Below, in pieces: positions 43,650 through 51,946 of a stretch of 64,000 bases of DNA. Source of the DNA: Galbibacter pacificus (GTDB lineage Bacteria > Bacteroidota > Bacteroidia > Flavobacteriales > Flavobacteriaceae); NCBI RefSeq assembly GCF_029603155.1, contig NZ_JAPMUA010000001.1, positions 930,001-994,000 on the forward strand. Reading direction: 5' to 3'. Below the pieces are notes generated by a model. It was given only the letters and a program-made list of their open reading frames with translations, searched no databases and was not told the DNA's origin. The position numbers were made by a program, and so were the translations under genes. Position 1 is the first letter of the stretch. Every line of letters begins with the position of its first letter.

Positions 43650-43665
43650 AGTTTTAATTTTATGT

Positions 43666-44118
43666 TTAATTATAAATAAGCGCAATGATATATTTCTTGA
43701 TATATATTGTTATTAAAAAACAAATGCCTATAATGGCCAAATTTGCCAAGGCACGGATAATCCATTTTTGCTCCGAATAATTATGATTCAAAAATTTGGT
43801 GGTTAAAACGGCCAGTCCCATTAACAAGAACCATAAGGTAAAGAACAAAGAGATTTTTTCATGAAAAAGCATGGAAACGGCATCGTGTATAAAACCACAA
43901 AAGACAAAGGTAAATATTAATGAAATTGTGGCTGGAAATATTTTTTTTAAGGGTTTGAATACAAATTTTCCCAGGTAATACCCAAAAATTGGGTTCCAAT
44001 AATTCCAGAAACCGGAAAAGTTTTTAGCGCCTAATGAGCGGTATAGGTTGTTCCTTAATGATTTTGAACTTCCAATAGGTACCCCGTTCCTTTTCTTGAT
44101 ATATCCGGTCAAAGTCAT
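43666..44118 (-). CDS. Small MBOAT-like membrane protein
   Basis: 150 residues with three to four membrane helices. FWNYWNPIFGYYLGKFVFKP and FVFCGFIHDAV match the C-terminal half of MBOAT acyltransferases, including the invariant His of the family. Full MBOAT enzymes are roughly two to three times longer, so this is a mini-version or a truncated relative. No other half is visible nearby. An acyl-transfer role is possible, not shown. Confidence 0.6.
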   Translation of the reverse strand: MTLTGYIKKRNGVPIGSSKSLRNNLYRSLGAKNFSGFWNYWNPIFGYYLGKFVFKPLKKIFPATISLIFTFVFCGFIHDAVSMLFHEKISLFFTLWFLLMGLAVLTTKFLNHNYSEQKWIIRALANLAIIGICFLITIYIKKYIIALIYN

Positions 44119-44197
44119 TTAAATAAATCTCTTTTTTTGATTGGGCAGGACAAATTACCTATTTATATGGATTGTTCTTCTTTTTTTAGGCGAATTT

Positions 44198-44944
44198 TTA
44201 TGAATGAAAATCTAATTTTTTCTTTCTCAATTCAAAGTTTTGCCCTAGATAAACCTTTCTTACCATTTCGTCGGCCGCCAGTTCTTCGGGCTCCCCGGCT
44301 TTTAAGATGCTACCTTCAAACATTAAATAAGAGCGTTCTGTAATGGCGAGGGTTTCCTGCACGTTGTGGTCGGTAATCAAGATGCCTATGTTTTTATTTT
44401 TAAGCTGAGCCACAATGCGTTGAATGTCTTCCACGGCAACGGGGTCTACTCCGGCAAATGGCTCGTCCAAGAGAATAAAACTCGGGTCGGTGGCAAGGGC
44501 ACGGGCAATTTCGGTCCGCCTTCGTTCCCCACCAGACAATAAATCGCCCCTGTTTTTACGTATATGGCCCAAACTGAATTCGTCAATCAGGGCTTCCATT
44601 TTCATTTGTTGTTCTTTTTTGGAAAGCTTGGTTAGTTGAAGAACGCTCATGATATTGTCTTCAATGCTCAATTTCCTAAAAACAGACGCTTCCTGTGCGA
44701 GATAGCCAATTCCGTTTTGGGCACGCTTATACATGGGGTAGTTGGTAATTTCCTGGCTGTCCAGGAAAATTTTACCTCCATTGGGTTTAATCAGGCCAAC
44801 AATCATATAGAAAGAGGTTGTTTTTCCGGCACCGTTTGGCCCCAATAAACCTACAATTTCCCCACGGTTAACTTCCAGGGAAATTCCTTTTACTACTTTT
44901 CGCCCCTTGTAGGACTTCATGATGTTTTCGGCTCTTAACTTCAT
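44198..44944 (-). CDS. lptB: LPS export ABC transporter ATP-binding protein
   Basis: 248 residues. Walker A GPNGAGKTTS, Q-loop YLAQEASVFRKLS, signature LSGGERRRTEIARAL and Walker B FILLDEPFAGVDP are all intact, and the sequence has the LptB-specific GERRRTEIARAL. It drives lipopolysaccharide extraction with LptFG. It sits downstream of kdsD and tatC and an AhpD-like gene, an envelope-biogenesis neighbourhood. Confidence 0.96.
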   Translation of the reverse strand: MKLRAENIMKSYKGRKVVKGISLEVNRGEIVGLLGPNGAGKTTSFYMIVGLIKPNGGKIFLDSQEITNYPMYKRAQNGIGYLAQEASVFRKLSIEDNIMSVLQLTKLSKKEQQMKMEALIDEFSLGHIRKNRGDLLSGGERRRTEIARALATDPSFILLDEPFAGVDPVAVEDIQRIVAQLKNKNIGILITDHNVQETLAITERSYLMFEGSILKAGEPEELAADEMVRKVYLGQNFELRKKKLDFHS

Positions 44945-45035
44945 ACAATTGTGTGTTCAGGTGTGTTTGTGTTCAAACATCGTACCGTTCAAAAATAGGG
45001 ATTTTGAATTTAACCAGCTTTAATTTAATATAGGT

Positions 45036-45386
45036 TTAGGATTCTTTGTTTTCCAGCGCATCCCAAAATTCGTATGCTTTTCTAAGGTGAGGGATTACAA
45101 TGGTACCGCCAACAAGTGTGGCAATGCCCAATGCCTCGACCACTTCTTCCTTGGTAAGGCCTTCTTTATGGCTAGTTTCCAAATGGTATTTAATGCAATC
45201 GTCGCAACGTAAAACGGCCGAAGCTACTAAGCCTAAAAGTTCCTTGGTTTTTACGTCCAGTGCACCGGACATATATGCGTTGGTATCCAGATTAAAAATA
45301 CGCTTTATCAACTTATTGTTGTCTTCCAGTATGCGGTCGTTCATTTTAGAACGGTATGCATTGAATTCATCAACTATATCTGCCAT
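45036..45386 (-). CDS. Carboxymuconolactone decarboxylase/AhpD-like protein
   Basis: 116 residues. LRCDDCIKYHLETSHKEGLTKEEVVEAL contains the CxxC-x3-H redox motif of the AhpD-like branch, so it is more likely a small thiol peroxidase-related protein than a decarboxylase. It is entirely cytosolic. It lies 91 bases upstream of lptB and 91 downstream of tatC on the same strand. Confidence 0.9.
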   Translation of the reverse strand: MADIVDEFNAYRSKMNDRILEDNNKLIKRIFNLDTNAYMSGALDVKTKELLGLVASAVLRCDDCIKYHLETSHKEGLTKEEVVEALGIATLVGGTIVIPHLRKAYEFWDALENKES

Positions 45387-45477
45387 TTTGTATGTTTTTA
45401 TATAATTATAAACTATTGCATTACGGGCATTGTTATGTTGCCTTCAAGCCTTCTTCGCCAAAACTGCTAAACACGAC

Positions 45478-46320
45478 TTATTTATTTTTCATCTTTTTCA
45501 ATTTACGGTCCTCTCTTTTAAGAACTATTTTTGAAATGTAAATGCTAACTTCATACAAAATAATAATAGGTATGGACACCACAATTTGACTGGCGACATC
45601 CGGAGGTGTTATAACTGCTGATAGAATAAGCACAATTACAATGGCTATTTTACGGTATTTTCTTAAAAATTCGGGAGTAACCAAACCAATTTTGGTCAGG
45701 AAATACATCAGGATGGGTAACTCAAATATAAGTCCGCACGCAATAACCGATGCCCGTATGGTTGAAATATAGGAAGACAGGTCGATGTCGTTAAAAACTT
45801 CTTCGCTGACATGGTAATTGGCTAGAAAATTTATTGAAAGCGGGGAGATAACATAGTACCCAAACAATACACCTGTAAAAAACAAAAAGGAGGCCACCAT
45901 GATAAACCCGCGGGAGTTTTTCCGTTCATTGTCATATAATCCCGGGCTTATAAAGCGCCATAATTCCCATAAAATATAAGGGAAGCCAATAATAAAGCCT
46001 GCCCAGATGGAAGTCCAGATATGTGCCGAAAACTGTCCGGCCATCTGTCTACTTTGTATTCTAAATTGTGGCCCTTGGCAAAAAGAATCGTCCATGCCAA
46101 AATACCTTGAAATGTTACAAAAGAACTCGTAGGTAGGGAAATCTGCTTTTTTGGGGCCAAAGAGAATGGTGTCGAATATAAAATCCTTGGCAATAAAGGC
46201 AACAATACCAATAATAATTACGCCCAGTGTGGCCCTTATTAAGTGCCATCTTAATTCTTCAAGGTGATCTAGAAAAGACATTTCTTGCTCCTCTTTACCT
46301 GTACCAATTTTTTTTGTCAT
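45478..46320 (-). CDS. tatC: Sec-independent protein translocase TatC
   Basis: 280 residues with six membrane helices. MSFLDHLEELRWHLIRA at the N-terminus and FIISPLSINF-like periplasmic loops, with PILMYFLTKIGLVTPEFLRKYRK, identify TatC, the receptor for twin-arginine signal peptides. A 30-residue insertion with two Cys (about 75-110) follows the first helix, which I believe is common in Bacteroidota TatC. The start codon shares one base with the kdsD stop. A possible substrate, the LD-carboxypeptidase with an RR motif, is encoded at 50.5 kb. Confidence 0.95.
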   Translation of the reverse strand: MTKKIGTGKEEQEMSFLDHLEELRWHLIRATLGVIIIGIVAFIAKDFIFDTILFGPKKADFPTYEFFCNISRYFGMDDSFCQGPQFRIQSRQMAGQFSAHIWTSIWAGFIIGFPYILWELWRFISPGLYDNERKNSRGFIMVASFLFFTGVLFGYYVISPLSINFLANYHVSEEVFNDIDLSSYISTIRASVIACGLIFELPILMYFLTKIGLVTPEFLRKYRKIAIVIVLILSAVITPPDVASQIVVSIPIIILYEVSIYISKIVLKREDRKLKKMKNK

Positions 46321-47285
46321 TATATAATACCTTCTTTAATTAAATCATGAATATGGATTACTCCAAAATAATAGCCGTTTTTTTCTACCAAAAGCTGCGA
46401 AATGCCATATTGGTCCATTACGTCCAGCGCATCGACTGCCAAAATATCACAACTGACAGTCTTTGGGTTTACTGACATAATGTCTTTAGCTTTTAATCCG
46501 TTTATATGCTCATATTTTCTTAGCATTCTACGAATATCACCATCTGTAACGATACCCACAATTTTATTTTTATTTACAACTGCCGTTACGCCCATTAATT
46601 TTTCTGAAATTTCAACAATAACATCTCTAACATCTGCATCCTCAGAAACTTGTGGTTTCAGGTTCATGGTTGCAATGTCCTTTACGCGCAGGTAAAGTTT
46701 TTTCCCCAGCGCACCACCGGGATGGTATTTTGCAAAATCTTCGCTGCTAAAGCCTTTTAGTTTTAACAAGCAAATAGCCATGGCGTCTCCAATAACCAAT
46801 TGGGCGGTAGTACTAGTAGTTGGCGCAAGGTTGAGCGGGCATGCTTCTTTGTCTACATGCGCATTCACAACAAAATCGGCTTGTTGGCCCAAAAAGGAAT
46901 TTTTATTGGAAGTAATGGCGATAAGCTTGTTGGGGCCTTCTTTTATAAAGGGGACAAGGACTTTTATCTCGGCCGTATTCCCGCTTTTGGAAATGCAGAT
47001 AACCACATCGTCCTTAAGGATGGTCCCAAGGTCTCCGTGAATTGCATCGGCGGCGTGCATAAAAACTGCCGGAGTGCCAGTCGAATTAAAAGTTGCAACA
47101 ATTTTCGTTGCTATAATAGCGCTTTTTCCTACGCCAGTTATAATAACTCTCCCATTAGATTTGTATATATACTCAACAGCATCAGCAAATTCTTCATCTA
47201 TAAAAGAGGCAAGGTTTTTGATGGCATTGCTTTCTGTATCTATAGCCTCGATAGCATTGGCTATGATGGCACTTTTAGTATTCAA
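46320..47285 (-). CDS. kdsD: Arabinose-5-phosphate isomerase (KpsF/GutQ/KdsD family)
   Basis: 321 residues. The SIS domain (about 30-170, RVIITGVGKSAIIATKIVATF, HGDLGTILKDDVVICISKSG) is followed by two CBS domains (about 200-320). It converts ribulose-5-phosphate to arabinose-5-phosphate, the first step of Kdo synthesis for lipopolysaccharide. The GALGKKLYLRVKDI linker is typical. It is divergent from recQ and first of a kdsD-tatC-AhpD-lptB series. Confidence 0.95.
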   Translation of the reverse strand: MNTKSAIIANAIEAIDTESNAIKNLASFIDEEFADAVEYIYKSNGRVIITGVGKSAIIATKIVATFNSTGTPAVFMHAADAIHGDLGTILKDDVVICISKSGNTAEIKVLVPFIKEGPNKLIAITSNKNSFLGQQADFVVNAHVDKEACPLNLAPTTSTTAQLVIGDAMAICLLKLKGFSSEDFAKYHPGGALGKKLYLRVKDIATMNLKPQVSEDADVRDVIVEISEKLMGVTAVVNKNKIVGIVTDGDIRRMLRKYEHINGLKAKDIMSVNPKTVSCDILAVDALDVMDQYGISQLLVEKNGYYFGVIHIHDLIKEGII

Positions 47286-47341
47286 ATTTTAATTTTTTTA
47301 GAATTTGTTATAACTAAAGATTAATAGTATCTTTAGTAGTG

Positions 47342-47349
47342 CAAATGTA
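47342..47349 (-). promoter_or_regulatory. -7 box upstream of kdsD
   Basis: TACATTTG on the minus strand matches TAnnTTTG exactly, 57 bases before the kdsD start. It lies in the divergent gap with recQ; a clear -33 TTG was not assigned because recQ begins there. Confidence 0.45.
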
Positions 47350-47371
47350 TATAAAATAGTAAAACGAAAGG

Positions 47372-49573
47372 ATGAGTTCAGCTGAAATTGACTTACAGGC
47401 AGCGCTTAAACAGTATTTTGGATTTAGTCAGTTTAAAGGTTTACAAGAAAAGGTCATAAAAAATATTGTTAATGACCATAATACGTTTGTTATAATGCCT
47501 ACAGGCGGAGGGAAGTCCCTTTGCTACCAATTACCTGCGCTGGTTAAAGATGGCACGGCCATCGTTATTTCCCCCTTGATAGCTTTAATGAAAAATCAGG
47601 TAGATGCCATTCGGGGGATTTCCTCCAACAAGGGTATTGCCCATGTTTTAAACTCTTCGTTAAACAAAACCGAAGTCCGTCAAGTAAAAGAGGATATTAC
47701 CAACGGGATTACCAAATTGCTTTATGTGGCTCCCGAATCTTTGACAAAAGAAGAATATATAGACTTCTTGAGGACTGTTAAAATATCGTTTGTAGCAGTA
47801 GACGAAGCACATTGTATTTCAGAATGGGGGCATGATTTTAGGCCCGAATACAGGAACATACGTACCATTATTCAGCGTTTGGGCAACGATATTCCCATTA
47901 TAGCCTTAACGGCAACGGCAACTCCAAAAGTGCAGGAAGATATCCTGAAAAATTTAGGAGTAAATAGTGCCGAAGTTTATAAAGCGTCGTTCAACAGGCC
48001 AAATTTATATTATGAAGTGAGGCCGAAAACCAAAAATGTAGATGCCGATATCATCCGTTTTGTAAAACAGAACGAAGGAAAATCCGGGATTATATATTGC
48101 CTCAGCAGGAAACGTGTTGAAGAACTTGCACAAACACTCCAGGTTAATGGTATCAAGGCGGTTCCTTACCATGCCGGGCTCGATGCAAAAACACGTGCCA
48201 AACATCAGGATATGTTTTTAATGGAAGATGTAGATGTAGTGGTTGCTACCATTGCATTTGGTATGGGGATAGATAAACCCGACGTCCGGTTTGTAATACA
48301 CCACGATATTCCCAAAAGCATAGAAAGTTATTACCAGGAAACAGGTCGCGCTGGCCGTGACGGGGGCGAAGGCCATTGTTTGGCATTCTACTCTTATAAA
48401 GACATAGAAAAACTAGAGAAGTTTATGAGCGGCAAGCCCGTTGCCGAACAGGAAATTGGCCATGCCCTGCTTCAAGATATGGTTGCCTATGCCGAGACCT
48501 CGATGTCCAGAAGAAAATACATTCTTCATTATTTTGGAGAGGAATTCGACGATGTCAATGGGGAAGGAGCCGATATGGATGATAACATCAGGCACCCCAA
48601 GAAAAAGCACGAAGCAAAAGAAGATGTTGTTAAATTGCTGAAAGTTATAAAAGGTACTAAAGAAAAATACAAGGCAAAAGAAATTGTAAACACCCTTGTC
48701 GGGAAAGTGAATGCCTTGATAAAATCCCACAAAACAGATGAGCGTCCGTTTTTTGGTACGGGAAAAGACCACGACCCAGCTTATTGGATGGCCTTGATAC
48801 GTCAAGTATTGGTTACCGGGATGCTCCACAAGGAAATAGAACAATATGGTGTTTTGCACGTAACAGATAGAGGGGAGGCATTTTTGAAGCAACCGGAATC
48901 CTTTATGATGACCGAAGACCATACCTATGAAGATGCCAATGACGACACCATTGTGACCGCTGGAAAAAGCGGTGGCGCCGTAGCCGACGAGCAATTGCTT
49001 AAAATGCTAAAAGACCTTAGAAAACAAGAAGCCAAAAAGCAAGAAGTTCCACCATTTGTGATATTTCAGGACCCTTCGCTGGAAGACATGGCTTTAAAAT
49101 ACCCAATTTCAATAGACGAGCTCATTAATATCCACGGAGTTGGGGAAGGAAAAGCTAGAAAATTCGGGAAACCATTCGTTGCCTTTGTAAAAAAATATGT
49201 TGAAGAAAACGACATTATAAGGCCAGACGATATGGTAGTTAAATCTACCGGGGCAAATTCTGCCTTGAAACTCTACGTAATCCAAAATATAGACAGAAAG
49301 CTTCCATTAGACGATATTGCCGCTTCCAAGGGTATATCCATGGACGACTTGATTAAGGAAATGGAACAGATTGTGTATATGGGCACTAAATTGAACGTAG
49401 ATTACTGGATAGATGAAATCCTTGATGAAGACCAGCAGGAAGAATTGCACGATTATTTTATTGAAGCCGAAGATGATAAAATTTCATTGGCCATGGAAGA
49501 ATTCGATGGCGATTATGAAGACGATGAAATACGTTTGTATAGGATTAAATTTATAAGCGACGTGGCTAATTAA
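47372..49573 (+). CDS. recQ: ATP-dependent DNA helicase RecQ
   Basis: 733 residues. Helicase motifs run in order: PTGGGKSLCYQLPA (motif I), DEAHCISEWGHDFRPEY (motif II), LTATATP (motif III), TIAFGMGIDKPDVR and QETGRAGRDGG (motif VI). The RecQ C-terminal zinc region (about 370-400) appears reduced: the usual four cysteines are not obvious. An HRDC domain (about 545-620) and an acidic C-terminal extension follow. It unwinds DNA in recombination and repair. It converges with the next gene with only 5 bases between stops. Confidence 0.96.
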   Translation: MSSAEIDLQAALKQYFGFSQFKGLQEKVIKNIVNDHNTFVIMPTGGGKSLCYQLPALVKDGTAIVISPLIALMKNQVDAIRGISSNKGIAHVLNSSLNKTEVRQVKEDITNGITKLLYVAPESLTKEEYIDFLRTVKISFVAVDEAHCISEWGHDFRPEYRNIRTIIQRLGNDIPIIALTATATPKVQEDILKNLGVNSAEVYKASFNRPNLYYEVRPKTKNVDADIIRFVKQNEGKSGIIYCLSRKRVEELAQTLQVNGIKAVPYHAGLDAKTRAKHQDMFLMEDVDVVVATIAFGMGIDKPDVRFVIHHDIPKSIESYYQETGRAGRDGGEGHCLAFYSYKDIEKLEKFMSGKPVAEQEIGHALLQDMVAYAETSMSRRKYILHYFGEEFDDVNGEGADMDDNIRHPKKKHEAKEDVVKLLKVIKGTKEKYKAKEIVNTLVGKVNALIKSHKTDERPFFGTGKDHDPAYWMALIRQVLVTGMLHKEIEQYGVLHVTDRGEAFLKQPESFMMTEDHTYEDANDDTIVTAGKSGGAVADEQLLKMLKDLRKQEAKKQEVPPFVIFQDPSLEDMALKYPISIDELINIHGVGEGKARKFGKPFVAFVKKYVEENDIIRPDDMVVKSTGANSALKLYVIQNIDRKLPLDDIAASKGISMDDLIKEMEQIVYMGTKLNVDYWIDEILDEDQQEELHDYFIEAEDDKISLAMEEFDGDYEDDEIRLYRIKFISDVAN

Positions 49574-49578
49574 TAAAA

Positions 49579-49974
49579 TTATTTTTTTGATAAAAATTCT
49601 AAATAATCACCATTTTCGATAAGTGTAAAAGTATCGACAGCTATTTTTAAATGATATACCAGAGCTTTGATTTTTGTGTTGTTTACTAAAATTATGGCTT
49701 CCCTTTTTTCGTAATAATCAAATTCCGGGTCGTTAATGCCTTCGTAAGTATCTAAAGAATCCATGATGCTTTTTACGTTTTTCTCGACGTAATAGACTTC
49801 ACCTTTAATTTTTAAATCGGCCGAAGCATCAAAAACGGCACCGGGAAAAGCACCCAAGTCGTATAGCCTGCCAGATGCCTGGCCTTTTCCAATATATGTT
49901 GCGTTTGTATGTAAATTTTGGGCAAATGTATTATAAAATCCACGCATTAAAGTGCCGTATACAAATACATGCAT
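49579..49974 (-). CDS. Gamma-glutamylcyclotransferase-like (AIG2/YtfP) protein
   Basis: 131 residues from the Met at 49974; an in-frame Met at 50013 would overlap the upstream GNAT gene, and the fold begins exactly at MHVFVYGTLMRG. The YGTLMRG substrate loop, GRLYDLGAFPGAVF and the catalytic-type Glu in VDSLDTYEGI-like context (about 80) are family marks. It is predicted to act on gamma-glutamyl amines; substrate unproven. Confidence 0.88.
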   Translation of the reverse strand: MHVFVYGTLMRGFYNTFAQNLHTNATYIGKGQASGRLYDLGAFPGAVFDASADLKIKGEVYYVEKNVKSIMDSLDTYEGINDPEFDYYEKREAIILVNNTKIKALVYHLKIAVDTFTLIENGDYLEFLSKK

Positions 49975-49984
49975 GTTGTTATTG

Positions 49985-50485
49985 TTAGTTGGAGAGTTTA
50001 TAATAACGGTCAATACAATTGTCCTGTTCGTTGTAGATTTCTTTTATAAACCGAAAGGTAGAGTCCAGTATCCGTACCGATGTAAGATTGTTTTTGTCCA
50101 CATACGCTACAATTTCCTTTATCTTTTTTTCTTCAAAGGCATATTTTATCAGTCCGTTGGTAACTTCCTTTCCAAAGCCTTGTTTCCAATACTCCTTTAA
50201 TAAGCGGTAACCAATCTCACATTCTTCTTTTTCGTTTTTAACCAGTGCAATGGTACCAATAAAGCTGTTGCTATCTTTAATGGTAATGGCCCAAACCCAA
50301 AAATCGTTCTTCGGGTTTTTATAAAAGTTTAGAATGTTTTCCAGGTCTTTTTTATTTTCTTCAAGGCTAAAGATTTTCCCTCCAATATAGCGCATCACTG
50401 TTTGGTCGTTCTGCATTTTATGAAACAGATCGAGGTCTTTCATGGTGAGCTCCCTAATGGTTAATCTATTTGTTTGGAATATCAT
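49985..50485 (-). CDS. GNAT family N-acetyltransferase (RimJ/RimL-like)
   Basis: 166 residues. LTIRELTMKDLDLFHKMQND, FIGTIALVKNEKEECEIGYRLLKEYWKQGFGKEVTNGLI with the acetyl-CoA-binding Q/RxxGxG/A-like loop, and the C-terminal DKNNLTSVRIL block are typical of the RimJ/RimL acetyltransferase group. It could act on a protein N-terminus or a small molecule. It is followed 10 bases later by the gamma-glutamylcyclotransferase-like gene. Confidence 0.9.
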   Translation of the reverse strand: MIFQTNRLTIRELTMKDLDLFHKMQNDQTVMRYIGGKIFSLEENKKDLENILNFYKNPKNDFWVWAITIKDSNSFIGTIALVKNEKEECEIGYRLLKEYWKQGFGKEVTNGLIKYAFEEKKIKEIVAYVDKNNLTSVRILDSTFRFIKEIYNEQDNCIDRYYKLSN

Positions 50486-50522
50486 ACATATAAAGGTATG
50501 ATAAAAAACCTAATACTGGAAA

Positions 50523-51590
50523 CTATGAAGCCACACTATTTTCCAATAATTGCAAATTGAAATTTTTAGTGTCCAAAGTAGCTTCTATCCCTACGGGGAT
50601 GGTTAAATGTTTTTTAATATGTCCAATGGAGAATCCGTAAATGGAAGGAATATTTAAGGGCTTAATGCGGTCCAGGATAACTTCCCGTAGGCTAAAAGAA
50701 ACCCGTTTGGGCTCGTTGCACCCTTTAAAAACGCCCAACACGATCCCGCGTGCATTTTTAAAGGTTTTGGAGTCGAGCAATTGGGTTAACATTCTGTCAA
50801 TCCGGTACGGGTCTTCGTCTATGTCTTCAATAAAAACAATTTTATCGGTATAATCTATATCAAACTCGGTTCCCGTCATGGCCGATAGCAGCGAGAGGTT
50901 CCCGCCCACCAGTTTACCGGTGGCTTTTCCAGAGTTTATTACATATTGCTCAAAGGTTGCGTCGTCTGCAACGGTCTGGCTGGAATAGGTTTCGGGCGTT
51001 AAGGCAATGCTGTTGTTGGCATGGCAAATAATATCTTCCAGATGAGACCTGTTAAACTCATTGTCCAGGGTGGTGCCTACCGGCCCGTGAAAGGTTACCA
51101 GTCCGGTTTGTTGGTATATGGCATTTACCAGTGCGGTAATATCGCTAAAGCCTACCAATACTTTTGGATTTTGACGGATATGCTCAAAATTTATCTGGTT
51201 AAGTATGCGGGTACAGCCATATCCGCCCCTGGCGCAAACAATGCCATCAATGTCCGGGTTTAAAAACATTTCATGTAAGTCTGCCACCCTGGCTTCGTCG
51301 GTATTGCTTAAATAACCAAAATTACCTTCTATCCGTGGGGTATGGTACGGAACAAAACCCATGGTTTTTACATTGGTAATGGCATTTTGCAGGGCGTCGC
51401 TGGACAGGGCGTATCCGGGGGCTATTAAACCAACCGTATCTCCTTTCTTTAACTTCTTTGGAAGGATAATGGTATCTTCTTGCGCTTTTTGCAGGGTTTC
51501 CGGTATTTGTTGGGAAATAGCAGTTCCCATGGGAACTGCTGTAAGGGCAGAAACTTGTACCCCCCGGGCGATAAATTTTCTTCTATTCAT
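50523..51590 (-). CDS. LD-carboxypeptidase (peptidase S66), probable Tat substrate
   Basis: 355 residues. The N-terminus NRRKFIARGVQVSALTAVP is a twin-arginine-like signal. The S66 domain has ARGGYGCTRIL, the nucleophile Ser in VGFSDITAL (about 155), the Glu in KIVFIEDIDEDPYRID (about 250) and the His in GFSIGHIKKHLTIP (about 320). It removes the terminal D-alanine from peptidoglycan tetrapeptides or recycles muropeptides. TatC is encoded 5 kb away in this window. Confidence 0.92.
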   Translation of the reverse strand: MNRRKFIARGVQVSALTAVPMGTAISQQIPETLQKAQEDTIILPKKLKKGDTVGLIAPGYALSSDALQNAITNVKTMGFVPYHTPRIEGNFGYLSNTDEARVADLHEMFLNPDIDGIVCARGGYGCTRILNQINFEHIRQNPKVLVGFSDITALVNAIYQQTGLVTFHGPVGTTLDNEFNRSHLEDIICHANNSIALTPETYSSQTVADDATFEQYVINSGKATGKLVGGNLSLLSAMTGTEFDIDYTDKIVFIEDIDEDPYRIDRMLTQLLDSKTFKNARGIVLGVFKGCNEPKRVSFSLREVILDRIKPLNIPSIYGFSIGHIKKHLTIPVGIEATLDTKNFNLQLLENSVAS

Positions 51591-51752
51591 TGTAAAAACT
51601 AATTAGCAGCTTTTCAAAACTACTTAATTTTTTTGGCTTCGTCACGGGTTTTTACAATTCATCCCGTAAAAGTAACAGCTCGGTAATTCATTTTTTATAA
51701 ATAGAGGGCTATTTATCAATTTTGAACTGTATTAATCAAACAACCAAATAAA

Positions 51753-51932
51753 ATGATACGACTTCTTTATTACATGTTGCTTTTGCTCTTTAACTTGTTG
51801 GGGGGCAAACTTCAGCAAAAAGAAAAACCGATGGCCGTTCAAAAGGAAAAGATAACATCGGTAAGCAGGGCAGTATGTATTTCAGAAAAAATAAAAAAAG
51901 AGAAACTTTCATTAACTTTAAATTCATTTTAA
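51753..51932 (+). CDS. Possible small secreted peptide gene
   Basis: A 59-residue ORF just below usual length cut-offs. A hydrophobic N-terminal stretch (MIRLLYYMLLLLFNLLGG) is followed by a basic, lysine-rich tail (KEKPMAVQKEKITSV). It starts after an A-rich AATAAA, ends 14 bases before the kinase gene, and would be co-directional with it. It may be a membrane peptide linked to the LytS-type system, or chance. The rest of the gap 51591-51946 holds no other gene that I can see. Confidence 0.3.
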   Translation: MIRLLYYMLLLLFNLLGGKLQQKEKPMAVQKEKITSVSRAVCISEKIKKEKLSLTLNSF

Positions 51933-51946
51933 CAAACCGTAGGGGT

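Noticed and set aside
45036..45386. Calling the AhpD-like gene a true carboxymuconolactone decarboxylase
   Set aside because: It has the redox CxxC-x3-H motif and no aromatic-degradation neighbours.
48413..48994. 193-residue minus-strand ORF
   Set aside because: It lies wholly inside recQ, is rich in Phe and Cys as antisense translations of AT-rich genes are, and shows no domain.
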